Shown here piece by piece: positions 16,937 to 25,340 of a stretch of 64,000 nt of DNA. Position 1 is the first letter of the stretch, and each line of letters begins with the position of its first letter. The position numbers and the translations under genes were made by a program. The stretch lies in the NCBI RefSeq assembly GCF_028610705.1, contig NZ_JAQQWT010000009.1:1-64000 (forward strand). The letters are read 5' to 3'. This DNA comes from Halalkalibacter alkalisediminis (GTDB lineage Bacteria; Bacillota; Bacilli; Bacillales; Bacillaceae_D). The notes beneath the pieces were generated by a model. The model saw only the letters and a list, made by a program, of their open reading frames with translations, was not told where the DNA came from and did no database searches.

Positions 16937-18226
16937 TTAGTGAGCAGGAAAAAAGATCATTTGAAAGATGAAAATCACTGCGAATATATAGAGAATAGGG
17001 TGTACGCTTTTGCCTTTCCCGTTAACCAGCTTCATTAAGGGATAGGTGATAAAACCAATGGCAATACCGGTTGCTATGCTTGAGGTCAGTGGCATAGTGA
17101 TTAAGATAGCGAAAGCTGGGAATGCCTCATCAAACTTCTTCCATTCAATTCGCGCGAGACCCTCCATCATAAAGCAACCGACGATAATTAAAACTGGTGC
17201 TGTAATGGCTGGTAACGATGAAATGGCAGAGATGAACGGAGAAAAGAACATCGATACTAAAAATAACGCAGCTACGACAATGGAAGTCAGACCCGTTCGT
17301 CCGCCTGCAGCTACACCTGAAGAAGATTCAATATAGGCACTTGAAGGACTCGTACCTAGCGTGGAACCGACTGTAGTCGCTAATGCGTCAGCCATTAAGG
17401 CTGGCTTCGCACGTGGGAATTTTCCATCTTTTAAAAAGCCGGCTTGCTCGGCGACACCGATCATCGTTCCTGTCGTGTCAAAAATCGTAACGAGCAAGAA
17501 GGAAATCACCACGGTGTATAATCCGAACGTGAACACACCCGCAATATCCATATCAAAGAAAACGGGAGCTGGAGGCGGAGAGACCACTCCGTCAAATTGT
17601 AGTAGGCCAGCGAAAATACCGACGATTGCGGTGATGACCATTCCAAAAAATAAGGCACCTTTTACGTTTCGCACCATTAAAATTAACGTAAGGAAAAGAC
17701 CAAAAATCGTGAGCAACGTAATCGGATTATGAAGATCACCAAACGTCACGAGTGTCTCAGGGTTTGGTACGACGATCCCAGCCATGCGTAGGCCAATAAA
17801 AGCAATAAATAAGCCGATCCCGGAAGTAATACCGAATTTAAGAGAATTTGGAATGGATCTGATAAGCATTTCTCTAAACGGCGTAAAGGTTAAAAGAATG
17901 AATAAAAGACCTGCTAGAAAAACAGTTCCTAACACAATTTGATAAGAAACTCCATGTGTCGCGACAACACTTGCAAAGTAAGCATTCATTCCCATGCCTG
18001 GGGCAATAGCAATCGGATATTTCGCGAAAATAGCCATATATAATGTTCCGATAACAGCTGCAATAATGGTGGCCATGAATACTTGATCAAACGGCACTCC
18101 TGCCGAAGAAAGAATCGCTGGGTTGACGATCACGATGTAAACCATTGTTAAGAATGTAGTAATTCCAGCCATGATTTCTGTTTTTGCATTTGTCCCGTGT
18201 TCCTTAAATTGAAAAAATCTTTCCAT
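16937..18226 (-). CDS. pbuG: AzgA/PbuG-type purine permease
   Basis: Membrane permease for hypoxanthine, guanine or adenine (AzgA branch of the NCS2-like permeases; B. subtilis PbuG and PbuO). 429 residues, about 12-14 membrane segments. The N-terminal FKEHGTNAKTEIMAGITTF, PGMGMNAYFA and the later EQAGFLKDGKFPRAKPAL plus SSSAYIESSSG-like region are family hallmarks. ATG after GGAGG. A purine riboswitch precedes it, which confirms the purine link. By riboswitch type (cytosine at the specificity position) guanine or hypoxanthine is the likely signal. PbuG versus PbuO cannot be decided by eye. Confidence 0.9.
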   Translation of the reverse strand: MERFFQFKEHGTNAKTEIMAGITTFLTMVYIVIVNPAILSSAGVPFDQVFMATIIAAVIGTLYMAIFAKYPIAIAPGMGMNAYFASVVATHGVSYQIVLGTVFLAGLLFILLTFTPFREMLIRSIPNSLKFGITSGIGLFIAFIGLRMAGIVVPNPETLVTFGDLHNPITLLTIFGLFLTLILMVRNVKGALFFGMVITAIVGIFAGLLQFDGVVSPPPAPVFFDMDIAGVFTFGLYTVVISFLLVTIFDTTGTMIGVAEQAGFLKDGKFPRAKPALMADALATTVGSTLGTSPSSAYIESSSGVAAGGRTGLTSIVVAALFLVSMFFSPFISAISSLPAITAPVLIIVGCFMMEGLARIEWKKFDEAFPAFAILITMPLTSSIATGIAIGFITYPLMKLVNGKGKSVHPILYIFAVIFIFQMIFFPAH

Positions 18227-18260
18227 TGTAAGCCTCCATCACAGTTATTTATTTTTGCAT

Positions 18261-18374
18261 GAAAAAAAGTCCTAACTACAAATGGGTACACAAAAAAAAT
18301 TTGTACCCATTCGTAGTTAGGACTTTACGGTTCCTTCTAGAAACCCCCAAACCATATCATTGAGGATATACGAA
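18261..18374 (-). ncRNA. purine riboswitch (guanine-type aptamer) with overlapping terminator
   Basis: Minus-strand aptamer 18374 to 18310: P1 TTCGTA/TACGAA, P2 and loop CCTCAATGATATGG, J2/3 TTTCTA, P3 loop CCGTAAA, J3/1 TAAC before TACG. The base at the ligand-specifying position (equivalent to 74) is C, as in guanine riboswitches. A 25-bp terminator hairpin (18326 to 18262, then a T run) begins inside the P3 loop and uses P3', J3/1 and P1' as its 5' arm. Aptamer and terminator therefore exclude each other, as in the pbuE adenine ON switch. Confidence 0.88.
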
Positions 18375-18612
18375 CGTTTTTATAGAACTTTGTTAAAAAT
18401 CCAACATTATGAATGATAAAGCATACGATATTAGGTTGTCAATATAAAATTATTCGTATTTGAGAGGGGGAGGGAGAGCCAACAGGCATATGGTTGTTTT
18501 TTCTAGAATGAGAATAAATTCGAGGTTTGGATAATAGAAATAGTTGAATCAATTCTCTTGTAAAACGTCGTAAATATGGGAGTTGAAAAGTCTTTAGTTG
18601 TTTTATCAAAGA

Positions 18613-18648
18613 GAAAAAGATCTGTTCCAAGTTTCCTTAGAACAGACC
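18613..18648 (-). terminator. terminator of the lactonase gene
   Basis: On the minus strand TCTGTTC / GAACAGA with a 12-base loop followed by TCTTTTT, about 12 bases after the stop codon. Confidence 0.85.
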
Positions 18649-18658
18649 TCATTAACGA

Positions 18659-19705
18659 TTAAGCATTTAGAAAAACAACACATACTGGATTTGGTACATC
18701 AATTTCAACGCCTGTATTTGTAAGCTTTCCAGTCGTATGATCAATTGAAAATTGGACAATGTTGCTTGTGTTTTGATTGGCAGCAAGTAAATAGGCGCCA
18801 GTTGGATCAATTGTAAAATCTCTTGGAAATTCACCACCGGTAGATGTGTGATCTACTAAAGAAAGTTCGCCCGTTTGGTCATCAATGCTAAAGACAGCTA
18901 TGCTGTCATCACCACGGTTGGACGCATAAACAAAATTTCCATCGGGAGAGATTTTTAAAGCACCACCGATACTTTCTCCTTCAAAACTAGAAGGAAGGGA
19001 GTTGATATATTGGATTTCTTTAAATGAGCCTGTTTCGGAGTCGTACGCTAGAGCAATGACTTCAGAGCTTAATTCTCCGTTTGCATAAGCGAATTTACCG
19101 TTTGGATGGAACTGAATATGTCTTGGACCTGTTCCAGGTTTAAATGTAAATTCACTATGTGGCGAAAGTTGTCCAACTTCGTTTTGATAGATCCCCATCT
19201 TGTCTGTTCCTAAATCAACTACACAAAGATACTTTTCATCAGGCGTTAAACCAGCATAATGCGCATGAGGTTTTTCTTGACGTTCATGAGGACCCTTACC
19301 CTCGTGAGTAATGGTTGAGATAACTGGAGAAACTTCACCTTGGTCGGTCACTTGATAGGAAACGGCTGTGCCAAGATGATAGTTAGCTGTAAAAATAAAT
19401 CTGTTCGTAGAGTCTAAGCTCACATGGCAAGGAGGGCTCCCAGCTGCTAATTGAGCATTTAAAGATTGTAATTGATCAGATTCATGAATGGCATAAGCCG
19501 CGACACCACCTTCGTTGCCTTCTTTTTTGACTGAAAAAAGATACTTATTGTCCGTGCTTACTGTTAAATATGTAGGGTTATCTAACTCAGCAGCAAGCTC
19601 TGGCTGATCAATCGCTCCAGTTGAACCATTCATCGTCATGCGATAAATGCCTTTGCTTTCACCATTCGTGTAAGTGCCAATATAGGCTGTTAATTGAGTA
19701 CTCAT
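18659..19705 (-). CDS. pgl: 6-phosphogluconolactonase, seven-bladed propeller type
   Basis: Hydrolyses 6-phosphogluconolactone in the oxidative pentose phosphate pathway; the B. subtilis counterpart is YkgB. 348 residues, the usual size. Repeated blades with the pattern ...YLLVAN/ANQ...I..F.ID..TG.L appear throughout (VYASNRGDDSIAVFSID, LLAANQNTSNIVQFSID). Conserved family segments include AYIGTYTNGESKGIY at the N-terminus, PHERQEKPHAHYAG with the histidines of the proposed active site, and GTGPRHIQFHPNG. Ribosome site AGGAGG. A single-gene unit with its own terminator. Confidence 0.88.
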   Translation of the reverse strand: MSTQLTAYIGTYTNGESKGIYRMTMNGSTGAIDQPELAAELDNPTYLTVSTDNKYLFSVKKEGNEGGVAAYAIHESDQLQSLNAQLAAGSPPCHVSLDSTNRFIFTANYHLGTAVSYQVTDQGEVSPVISTITHEGKGPHERQEKPHAHYAGLTPDEKYLCVVDLGTDKMGIYQNEVGQLSPHSEFTFKPGTGPRHIQFHPNGKFAYANGELSSEVIALAYDSETGSFKEIQYINSLPSSFEGESIGGALKISPDGNFVYASNRGDDSIAVFSIDDQTGELSLVDHTSTGGEFPRDFTIDPTGAYLLAANQNTSNIVQFSIDHTTGKLTNTGVEIDVPNPVCVVFLNA

Positions 19706-19830
19706 TTTTTTCCTCCTAATTAAGTTATTACTTGTTAACTATATCATAGGAGGAAATGACAAGCATAACCTGAAAAATCAAGTGAATGGTGTAAAAGGGT
19801 GAAATTACCATAAAAATTATTGCGCAGAAC

Positions 19831-19859
19831 TTGACTTTGTGCTTGACAGAGTTTATAGT
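19831..19859 (+). promoter_or_regulatory. sigma-A promoter of the recombinase gene
   Basis: TTGACT (19831-19836), 17-base spacer, TATAGT (19854-19859). A second TTGACA lies at 19843-19848. Confidence 0.7.
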
Positions 19860-19885
19860 TTGAGTAGTTAGGGGGGGGAATCATT

Positions 19886-20719
19886 TTGGATGAAAAATGC
19901 GCTGGAACCACAAAAGACGTGATTGATTCTTTTGCTGTCTATCTCTCTGAAAAAGGACGATCCGAGAATACAATCAAGACCTACTGTGGAGTGATCCATT
20001 CATTTTGTTGTTGGTTAGAGTCTCGCGAGAAAATGATTACACATCTTACTAAGGATGATATTCAAGAATACATTTATTTCTTAGAAGCTGAGAAACGAAG
20101 TGTATCAACTATTAACAAAATATTCAATACAATAAACACATTTGCCAGGTCCATTGCATTACCAGAGTTGACGGATACGGTTGAACGAACAAATAAAAGA
20201 ATTGATTACGTCGCTCCAGATTATTTAAAGGAAGCAGAACTGCAAGAGTTGTTAAGTCGCGCAAAAAAAGACACAAGTAAACGGAATGTAGCCATTGTTT
20301 ATACGCTATTATACACAGGCGTTCGTGTCTCTGAGCTATGTCAGTTAAATAAAAAAGATATTAAATTAAATGCTAAAAGCCAAACAGGACAGGTAATGGT
20401 AAGGTCTGAAAGTGGAAATGAGCGGATGATTCCGCTGTCAAAAGAACTTGTGATTAAACTTGATGATTATCTGACGTCACGAACCGATGATCATGATGCG
20501 CTATTCGTATCTAACTATCAAAAACGCATCGCCACAAGAACCGTTCAGCACATGCTCAAACAAGAATATAATATACACCCGCATAAACTACGTCATACGT
20601 TTTGCCATGACTTAGTTCGTAAAGGGGTAGATTTATCGATGGTAGCCCAGCTTTCAGGTCATTCTGATGTAAATGTAACAAAGCAGTATCTAGACGCGAC
20701 AACCGATAACGTAAGTTAA
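19886..20719 (+). CDS. tyrosine recombinase (phage integrase family), stand-alone
   Basis: Site-specific recombinase of the XerC/XerD fold: SAM-like N-terminal core-binding domain (about 8-95) and C-terminal catalytic domain (about 110-277). Catalytic residues: Arg147 (TGVRVSEL), His233 and Arg236 (HKLRH), His259 (LSGHSDV), nucleophile Tyr268 (TKQYLD). The beta-hairpin lysine, normally in a GKGNKER context, appears replaced (RSESGNER, Glu at the aligned place). TTG start after an AGGGGGGGG ribosome site. No phage genes, attachment repeats or excisionase flank it, and it has its own promoter and terminator, so it looks like a resident recombinase. Not clearly XerC or XerD. Confidence 0.88.
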   Translation: MDEKCAGTTKDVIDSFAVYLSEKGRSENTIKTYCGVIHSFCCWLESREKMITHLTKDDIQEYIYFLEAEKRSVSTINKIFNTINTFARSIALPELTDTVERTNKRIDYVAPDYLKEAELQELLSRAKKDTSKRNVAIVYTLLYTGVRVSELCQLNKKDIKLNAKSQTGQVMVRSESGNERMIPLSKELVIKLDDYLTSRTDDHDALFVSNYQKRIATRTVQHMLKQEYNIHPHKLRHTFCHDLVRKGVDLSMVAQLSGHSDVNVTKQYLDATTDNVS

Positions 20720-20731
20720 CAAACTATTCTA

Positions 20732-20777
20732 GCATAGTCCTAATTCTGAAGTTCAGAACTAGGGCTATGTTTTGTTT
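20732..20777 (+). terminator. terminator of the recombinase gene
   Basis: Eighteen-base arms CATAGTCCTAATTCTGAA / TTCAGAACTAGGGCTATG (two mismatches) followed by TTTT. Confidence 0.85.
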
Positions 20778-20882
20778 AAGGAAAGACTTCTCTCTAGTGA
20801 AAGCGCCTAAATAGATAACCTTTTAGGCCGTTCCACCATAAACTAATCACGAATATGTTTTTAAGTGGAGTGGGGTGGAAGG

Positions 20883-21290
20883 ATGAAGAATAACGAAAAT
20901 CAGCTCATTTATAAACCGAATGTAAGTGAAAGGAATATGCAAGATTTGTTTTGGTCTAATGTTTCCCAAATAGGACATGGAAAAAATATGTTCCAACAAT
21001 ATAAAGTAAGAGCGGGAGAAATGATTCACGCTATGAATATCATGTTTCAACATGTTTTCGGAAAAGAAATAAAGATAACGCTTAGAGCAAACGAAATCAC
21101 TTTTTTAAATCAGCAAGTTCGACCTCTTTTTAGTGGCAAGGTCGTTCATGTGACGAATGGGTATATTACGTTAGATCCTGTAGCGTTGATATTATCGGAG
21201 CGGAACCACTATCGATTTCAAACACCTCTCCATTTTCCCATTGAGCGGATTTCCAATTTCGTTACGGAGGACCAGGAAAATGAAAAGTAA
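20883..21290 (+). CDS. hypothetical protein, first gene of a two-gene pair
   Basis: Unrecognised, 135 residues. The C-terminal half reads like a small beta-barrel: VRPLFSGKVVHVTNGYITLDPV followed by HFPIERISNFV, a G.V..V..g.i.L.......P...I pattern seen in several small Bacillus proteins. No signal peptide or membrane helix. I use the ATG at 20883 behind GGTGG rather than an upstream GTG. Its last 11 bases overlap the next gene, which has the same type of C-terminal pattern, so the two may form a paired complex. Confidence 0.65.
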   Translation: MKNNENQLIYKPNVSERNMQDLFWSNVSQIGHGKNMFQQYKVRAGEMIHAMNIMFQHVFGKEIKITLRANEITFLNQQVRPLFSGKVVHVTNGYITLDPVALILSERNHYRFQTPLHFPIERISNFVTEDQENEK

Positions 21291-21549
21291 ACCGAACTTA
21301 TCAAGCGGAAGCGTTCGCCAAAAAGTGATAATCGATACATTATCAAGAAGTACAGGACAAAAAGTCTTTCTACTCATTCAGGCCTATCCCTTTGTCATAA
21401 TTGGATCGATTGTGACAGTTATGCATGATTTTTTATTAATAAATATTGAGGCCAACTCAATAAGTGAAATCCAAAATGGAACCGTTCATGTAAAAATAGA
21501 AGATATTGAGGCGTTTTATATTGAAGAAGCGGGGCCGAAGATCAGGTAG
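21280..21549 (+). CDS. hypothetical protein, second gene of the pair
   Basis: Unrecognised, 89 residues, starting at an ATG inside the end of the previous gene, 5 bases after an AGGA, so translation is probably coupled. The sequence GSIVTVMHDFLLINIEANS...VHVKIEDIEAFYIEE repeats the beta-barrel-like G.V..V...-I-L........I.I..I pattern of its neighbour. This resembles DUF2642/Sm-like barrels of spore-former proteins only in outline; I would not assign a function. A strong hairpin follows the stop. Confidence 0.6.
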   Translation: MKSKPNLSSGSVRQKVIIDTLSRSTGQKVFLLIQAYPFVIIGSIVTVMHDFLLINIEANSISEIQNGTVHVKIEDIEAFYIEEAGPKIR

Positions 21550-21561
21550 GAAGCTTGACTT

Positions 21562-21595
21562 AAGAGCACATGGGGATGTAATCCCATGTGCTCTT
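21562..21595 (+). terminator. strong hairpin, probable terminator
   Basis: Perfect 13-bp stem AAGAGCACATGGG / CCCATGTGCTCTT with an 8-base loop. The 3' tail is T-poor (CTTGCCC), so termination may be incomplete. Confidence 0.65.
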
Positions 21596-21658
21596 CTTGC
21601 CCTATTAGAAAAACATTCCGTTTACCAGTATAATGAAACAAATAGAAGGAGAATCAAT

Positions 21659-22525
21659 TTGAAACGGATATCATTTTTTTTACTCGCTAGTGTGATCGTT
21701 TTTGGGGGAGTGGTTGTGGCTTCTTATTTAAATAAAAATCCTCAAATTCAATCGACTTGGGTTTGGGATACAAGAGATTTTCAAAGCAATCAGCAAGCTT
21801 ATTTTTCTTTTCTCGAAGAAAAAGGGGTCACGAAGCTTTATGTTCAGATCGATCGCAATCTACCAATGGAACAGTATGAAGCAATGATTCTCGAGGCGAG
21901 CTCCAAAGAGATTGCGGTATTTGCCATTGATGGGGCAAAGGACTGGGTCTATAGCACTGATGAATTGGAATTTTTATTAGAGTGGCTCAAAGACTACCAG
22001 ACTGGGGTGAAGGAGTCAGCTAGATTTTCAGGGTTGTTGCTAGATATTGAGCCCTATCTACTTGCGGAATGGGAGACTGATCAAGAATTTCTTATTCGCG
22101 GCTACCAGGAAGTCATACGGGGTGGATCCACTTTTGCAGCGAAGTTAGGAATTCCGTTTGAAATGGCGATTCCTTTTTGGTTTAACGAGATAAAAATCGA
22201 TGATCAAGCTTTACTTGATTGGATGAGTCCATACATAAATACGCTTGTCATCATGTCGTACCGAACAGAACTAGAAGGAGAAAATGGACTACATGCCATC
22301 GTCGCTCCTTATTTTAAAGAATATCAATTTAAGGATATGGAGATCGTCTTGACCTTAGAAACAGAGAGTTTAGACGGCGAGGAGTGGTCTATTACCTTTG
22401 CTGAAAAAGAAGAAGCAGATTTAAACCGCTTTATAAAAAAAACTCACTCCTCTTATAAAAATGAAGATGGCTATCAAGGAATTTCCGTGCATCATTTATA
22501 TTCATGGATGAAGGTCATTGATTAG
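21659..22525 (+). CDS. putative exported or membrane-anchored TIM-barrel protein
   Basis: Function not recognised. N-terminal membrane segment (ISFFLLASVIVFGGVVVASY) after two basic residues points outward, with about 260 residues outside the cell. The rest alternates helices and strands; LLLDIEPY and YINTLVIMSYR resemble strand ends of glycoside-hydrolase-like TIM barrels, where acidic residues sit in the active site, but family membership is inference. The TTG at 21659 is chosen because AGAAGGAG precedes it by 7 bases; the frame is open upstream to 21506 but overlaps the previous gene and a hairpin. A TATAAT at 21629-21634 suggests its own promoter. Confidence 0.65.
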   Translation: MKRISFFLLASVIVFGGVVVASYLNKNPQIQSTWVWDTRDFQSNQQAYFSFLEEKGVTKLYVQIDRNLPMEQYEAMILEASSKEIAVFAIDGAKDWVYSTDELEFLLEWLKDYQTGVKESARFSGLLLDIEPYLLAEWETDQEFLIRGYQEVIRGGSTFAAKLGIPFEMAIPFWFNEIKIDDQALLDWMSPYINTLVIMSYRTELEGENGLHAIVAPYFKEYQFKDMEIVLTLETESLDGEEWSITFAEKEEADLNRFIKKTHSSYKNEDGYQGISVHHLYSWMKVID

Positions 22526-22587
22526 ATAAAGGATAGAACATAGAGGGAATATGTTAAGACCGAATATTAGTACGGAGGAGACGGAAA

Positions 22588-23148
22588 GTGAAAACGGAAA
22601 AAGAAAAAATGTTGAATGGAGAACTGTATCAGGCGGCTGATCCTGAATTAGTTCAAGAAAGATTACATGCAAGGAAAGTAACAAGATTGTACAATCAAAC
22701 CCTTGAAACAGAGGAAGACAAAAGAAAACAACTACTAATCGAATTGTTCGGTTCTACTGGAAACCATATTTACATAGAACCAACGTTTCGCTGTGATTAT
22801 GGGTACAACATACATGTGGGTGAGAACTTCTATGCTAATTTCGATTGTGTATTTTTAGATGTTTGTGAGATTAACATTGGCGATAACTGCTTTATAGCAC
22901 CAGGTGTACATATCTATACCGCTACACACCCACTAAATCCCACTGAGCGCATTTCAGGTGCCGAATACGGTATACCAGTATCGATCGGTCACAATGTTTG
23001 GATTGGTGGGAGAGCGGTTATAAACCCGGGAGTGAAAATAGGGAATAATGTCGTGATCGCTTCTGGTGCAGTAGTAACGAAAGATATAGGAGACAATGTA
23101 GTAGTGGGGGGAAATCCTGCGAGAGTTATGAAACAAATCGAGGTCTAG
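22588..23148 (+). CDS. maa: maltose/galactoside O-acetyltransferase family protein
   Basis: Cytosolic left-handed beta-helix acetyltransferase that moves an acetyl group from acetyl-CoA to a sugar hydroxyl (B. subtilis Maa). 186 residues. N-terminal [14 protein letters not shown] helix cap, hexapeptide repeats from about residue 70 ([39 protein letters not shown]), and catalytic His in TATHPLNP. C-terminal [10 protein letters not shown] is typical. GTG start after CGGAGGAG. Detoxification of non-metabolised sugars is the usual proposed role. No partner genes nearby. Confidence 0.9.
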   Translation: MKTEKEKMLNGELYQAADPELVQERLHARKVTRLYNQTLETEEDKRKQLLIELFGSTGNHIYIEPTFRCDYGYNIHVGENFYANFDCVFLDVCEINIGDNCFIAPGVHIYTATHPLNPTERISGAEYGIPVSIGHNVWIGGRAVINPGVKIGNNVVIASGAVVTKDIGDNVVVGGNPARVMKQIEV

Positions 23149-23360
23149 GCTGTTGAGTGAAAGAGCTTGGAATTTGAATGAATGTAGTATTAATTGCATG
23201 AACATAATTCCCTTTTGTTGTAACGTTATACAATCGCCTCATTAAGTTTAGCGTCCAACTTAAAGGATGAGGAAATTAGATAAAGCTAAAACCATTTGAG
23301 TGTTCAAGAATATTCATCAGACTAAAGGTTCATTCTATAAAACAAAAAGGAGATGGTGTA

Positions 23361-23588
23361 GTGGAACCATATCAAATCAAAGATATGATCATTGATGACC
23401 ATTTTGCTGGAGAAGAATCAGTAACAGCTGAATTTAGTTACAATGATAAAGAGTATAGTATTACTTTTGATAAAGCTGATCTTGAAATCATCAATACGTG
23501 GGTTTTTGAGAGAGGGACATCTTTCCCTGCCAATTTATCAGATTCCCTTATTGAATCGATTAGAGGAGAGGTTAAAAAGAGAATTTAA
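23361..23588 (+). CDS. small hypothetical protein
   Basis: A 75-residue acidic protein that I do not recognise, starting with GTG 7 bases after AAAAGGAG. Predicted alternating strands and helices (VTAEFSYNDKEYSITFDKADLEIINTW), no membrane segment, no cysteine. Good ribosome site, own terminator and normal codon use support a real gene. Confidence 0.6.
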   Translation: MEPYQIKDMIIDDHFAGEESVTAEFSYNDKEYSITFDKADLEIINTWVFERGTSFPANLSDSLIESIRGEVKKRI

Positions 23589-23604
23589 CTAAAAGCGTTA
23601 ATGT

Positions 23605-23649
23605 AAACAGGAAAGCAGCCCTATATGTAGACTGCTTTCCTGTTTTTTT
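23605..23649 (+). terminator. terminator
   Basis: AAACAGGAAAGCAG / CTGCTTTCCTGTTT with a 13-base loop and seven Ts. An inverted repeat AGATAACC / GGTTATCT at 23655-23682 just beyond overlaps the end of the convergent ytaB-like gene. Confidence 0.88.
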
Positions 23650-23664
23650 CGGTCAGATAACCAT

Positions 23665-24390
23665 TCACAAAACGGTTATCTGTTTTCGCTTACCAAAGAT
23701 GCCATAAACAAATACGATGGTTGCAAGAAAGAAAGCGACAAAGGAGACAAATGGGTAAGTGGAAAGGTTGTTTACTCCTATACCGATAAAAGCCCAAATG
23801 AGAACTAGTGGATAGGCGACATCCCCTTTTTGTAAGCGGAAGAAAATAGCTAATGCGGATGCCACAATAAGCATAAAAATGGTCCAAGTCACTTGAGAGA
23901 TTCCGAAGCCATCCCAACCGATTTTAACTAAAACATAGCTGATATTAGCGATCGTTGCCACGCTAATCCAACCAAGATAAACGGAAAATGGAAACAGATC
24001 AAAGAAATGAATAGCTAGAGATTTGATGCGTATATACAATATGCTTAACGTAATCAGTAACGAGATCATGATTACAACGGATAAGATGAAATATTCATAA
24101 TGCCATACAAGTAACCAGAAACTATTAAGAAAACAACTTAAAGTAAATAGGGGAGTCGCGGCTTTATAAACCGGTGAATGTCGTTTGAAAAGTTGTCGAA
24201 TGACCCAAATGAGTAAAAGGATGTAAATGAAAGACCAAATCCCAAATACGTAACCAGCAGGCGTAAATAAAACAACCAATCGACTCGAAATCTCAGAAGT
24301 TGTTTGCTGATTAAAAGGCAAAGCATTTGCTAAATAATTCATACTTATGACGAAAATGATGGCAAATAAATTAAAAGAAAAACGAAGCAT
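23665..24390 (-). CDS. ytaB: TspO/MBR-like tryptophan-rich sensory protein homologue
   Basis: Integral membrane protein, 241 residues with about seven hydrophobic segments, as in B. subtilis YtaB. The first half holds the family-type PAGYVFGIWSFIYILL segment, reminiscent of TspO helix 1-2 (P..w.f...W...Y). TspO proteins bind porphyrins and lipophilic ligands; the longer YtaB form with extra C-terminal helices is uncharacterised as far as I know. The ATG at 24390 follows GGAGGG. Single-gene unit between two terminators. The symbol rests on length and topology, so it is provisional. Confidence 0.72.
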   Translation of the reverse strand: MLRFSFNLFAIIFVISMNYLANALPFNQQTTSEISSRLVVLFTPAGYVFGIWSFIYILLLIWVIRQLFKRHSPVYKAATPLFTLSCFLNSFWLLVWHYEYFILSVVIMISLLITLSILYIRIKSLAIHFFDLFPFSVYLGWISVATIANISYVLVKIGWDGFGISQVTWTIFMLIVASALAIFFRLQKGDVAYPLVLIWAFIGIGVNNLSTYPFVSFVAFFLATIVFVYGIFGKRKQITVL

Positions 24391-24540
24391 GTATGTTCTT
24401 CCCTCCTAAACATCTTTTCTTAATCGTATTCGGTACAAGCAGAAATGATAACTTGTTAAGCAAAGGAAGATGAGTGGTGAGAGAGTAATCAGAGATCTAA
24501 GAGTACCTGCAAGAAGCCCTAACTGTCGAAAAAACGAAGA

Positions 24541-24567
24541 AAAGGCCGTCAAAACAAATTGACGACC
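24541..24567 (-). terminator. terminator of the Mrr-like gene
   Basis: On the minus strand GGTCGTCAA / TTGACGGCC with a short loop and TTTTCTTC tail, about 19 bases after the stop. Confidence 0.8.
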
Positions 24568-24585
24568 TCTTAAAAATCAGCCTAT

Positions 24586-25209
24586 TTAAGAACCGCTTTT
24601 CATTTCCTCATTCATAAACAATGTTCGAACACGTTGAATGAAACGGTGGGTTCTTTTATGTTCAAGGTAAGCATCAAGCATAGCGTCCAATGAATCCCTA
24701 TCAATCAAGACGACTTTATTTGCTCGCGCAACTTGTTTAGCTGCTTTTGTAAAATGACGATTAGTCACAACAATGACTTTAGATGCTTGGTAGGTCGGTT
24801 TACTGGCCAATGCATCTTTAATTAAGTTAGAACCAATATTGCTCGTTTGCCGTTTGGCAAACACAATAGCTTTTACCCCTTTTTTGCGGAGAACCAAGTC
24901 GGCCTTTGATCTGTAATTCTCTTTCATTTTATTAACAGAATAACCTTGTCGTTGAAAAATAGGAACGAGTAGTTTCTGAAAATCTTTGTCCGGTATCTCA
25001 TCAATATTTAGAAACTCCGCTGACAAGTAACGGGAGGTTAGCTTGTATTCTTTAAACCAATACCAAATCCCAGTGAAGGTTAACAAGGTAGCTAAGGTAA
25101 AACCAAATATAGTGAAATCGTAATGATATAATTGAACAAGTAAGTATGTGATTAAGAAAAGGTAGATCGGAATGAATCTTCCCTTAGGTGTAGAACGCGT
25201 TTTTGCCAT
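24586..25209 (-). CDS. membrane-anchored Mrr/restriction-endonuclease-like protein, possibly degenerate
   Basis: Two N-terminal membrane helices (about 12-28 and 32-50) tether a cytosolic PD-(D/E)xK domain of the Mrr_cat type (about 70-190). Fold markers: DEIPDKDFQKLLVPIFQRQGY, SKADLVLRKKG with the first acidic residue, VIVVTNRHFTKAAKQVA, and VVLIDRDSL. The second catalytic element reads VFAKRQ, with Phe where active Mrr domains have Gln or Glu, so nuclease activity may be lost. No methylase or specificity gene is nearby, so this is not a classic restriction system. A second, intact-looking member lies at 30273-30914. Confidence 0.75.
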   Translation of the reverse strand: MAKTRSTPKGRFIPIYLFLITYLLVQLYHYDFTIFGFTLATLLTFTGIWYWFKEYKLTSRYLSAEFLNIDEIPDKDFQKLLVPIFQRQGYSVNKMKENYRSKADLVLRKKGVKAIVFAKRQTSNIGSNLIKDALASKPTYQASKVIVVTNRHFTKAAKQVARANKVVLIDRDSLDAMLDAYLEHKRTHRFIQRVRTLFMNEEMKSGS

Positions 25210-25340
25210 CAGAATGAACCCCTTTACAGTATTTTGTCTTTAGTATGTCCATAGTTGGAATATATATGTAATTATGACTTTTCGATAGAACCTTTCTAAG
25301 GTACGATACAGATAACGATTAAGAAAAAGGGAGAGGGCCT

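Noticed and set aside
17046-17732. Two long open frames antisense to the purine permease
   Set aside because: Low-complexity translations typical of shadows of a membrane protein gene; no ribosome sites.
18439-18630. 63-codon minus-strand frame between the riboswitch and the lactonase
   Set aside because: No ribosome site, runs into a terminator, atypical composition.
24392-24576. Minus-strand hydrophobic reading frame (about 55 codons) resembling the C-terminus of a membrane protein
   Set aside because: No start with a ribosome site, and it includes a convincing terminator hairpin; homology cannot be shown by eye. A pseudogene remnant is possible but unsupported.
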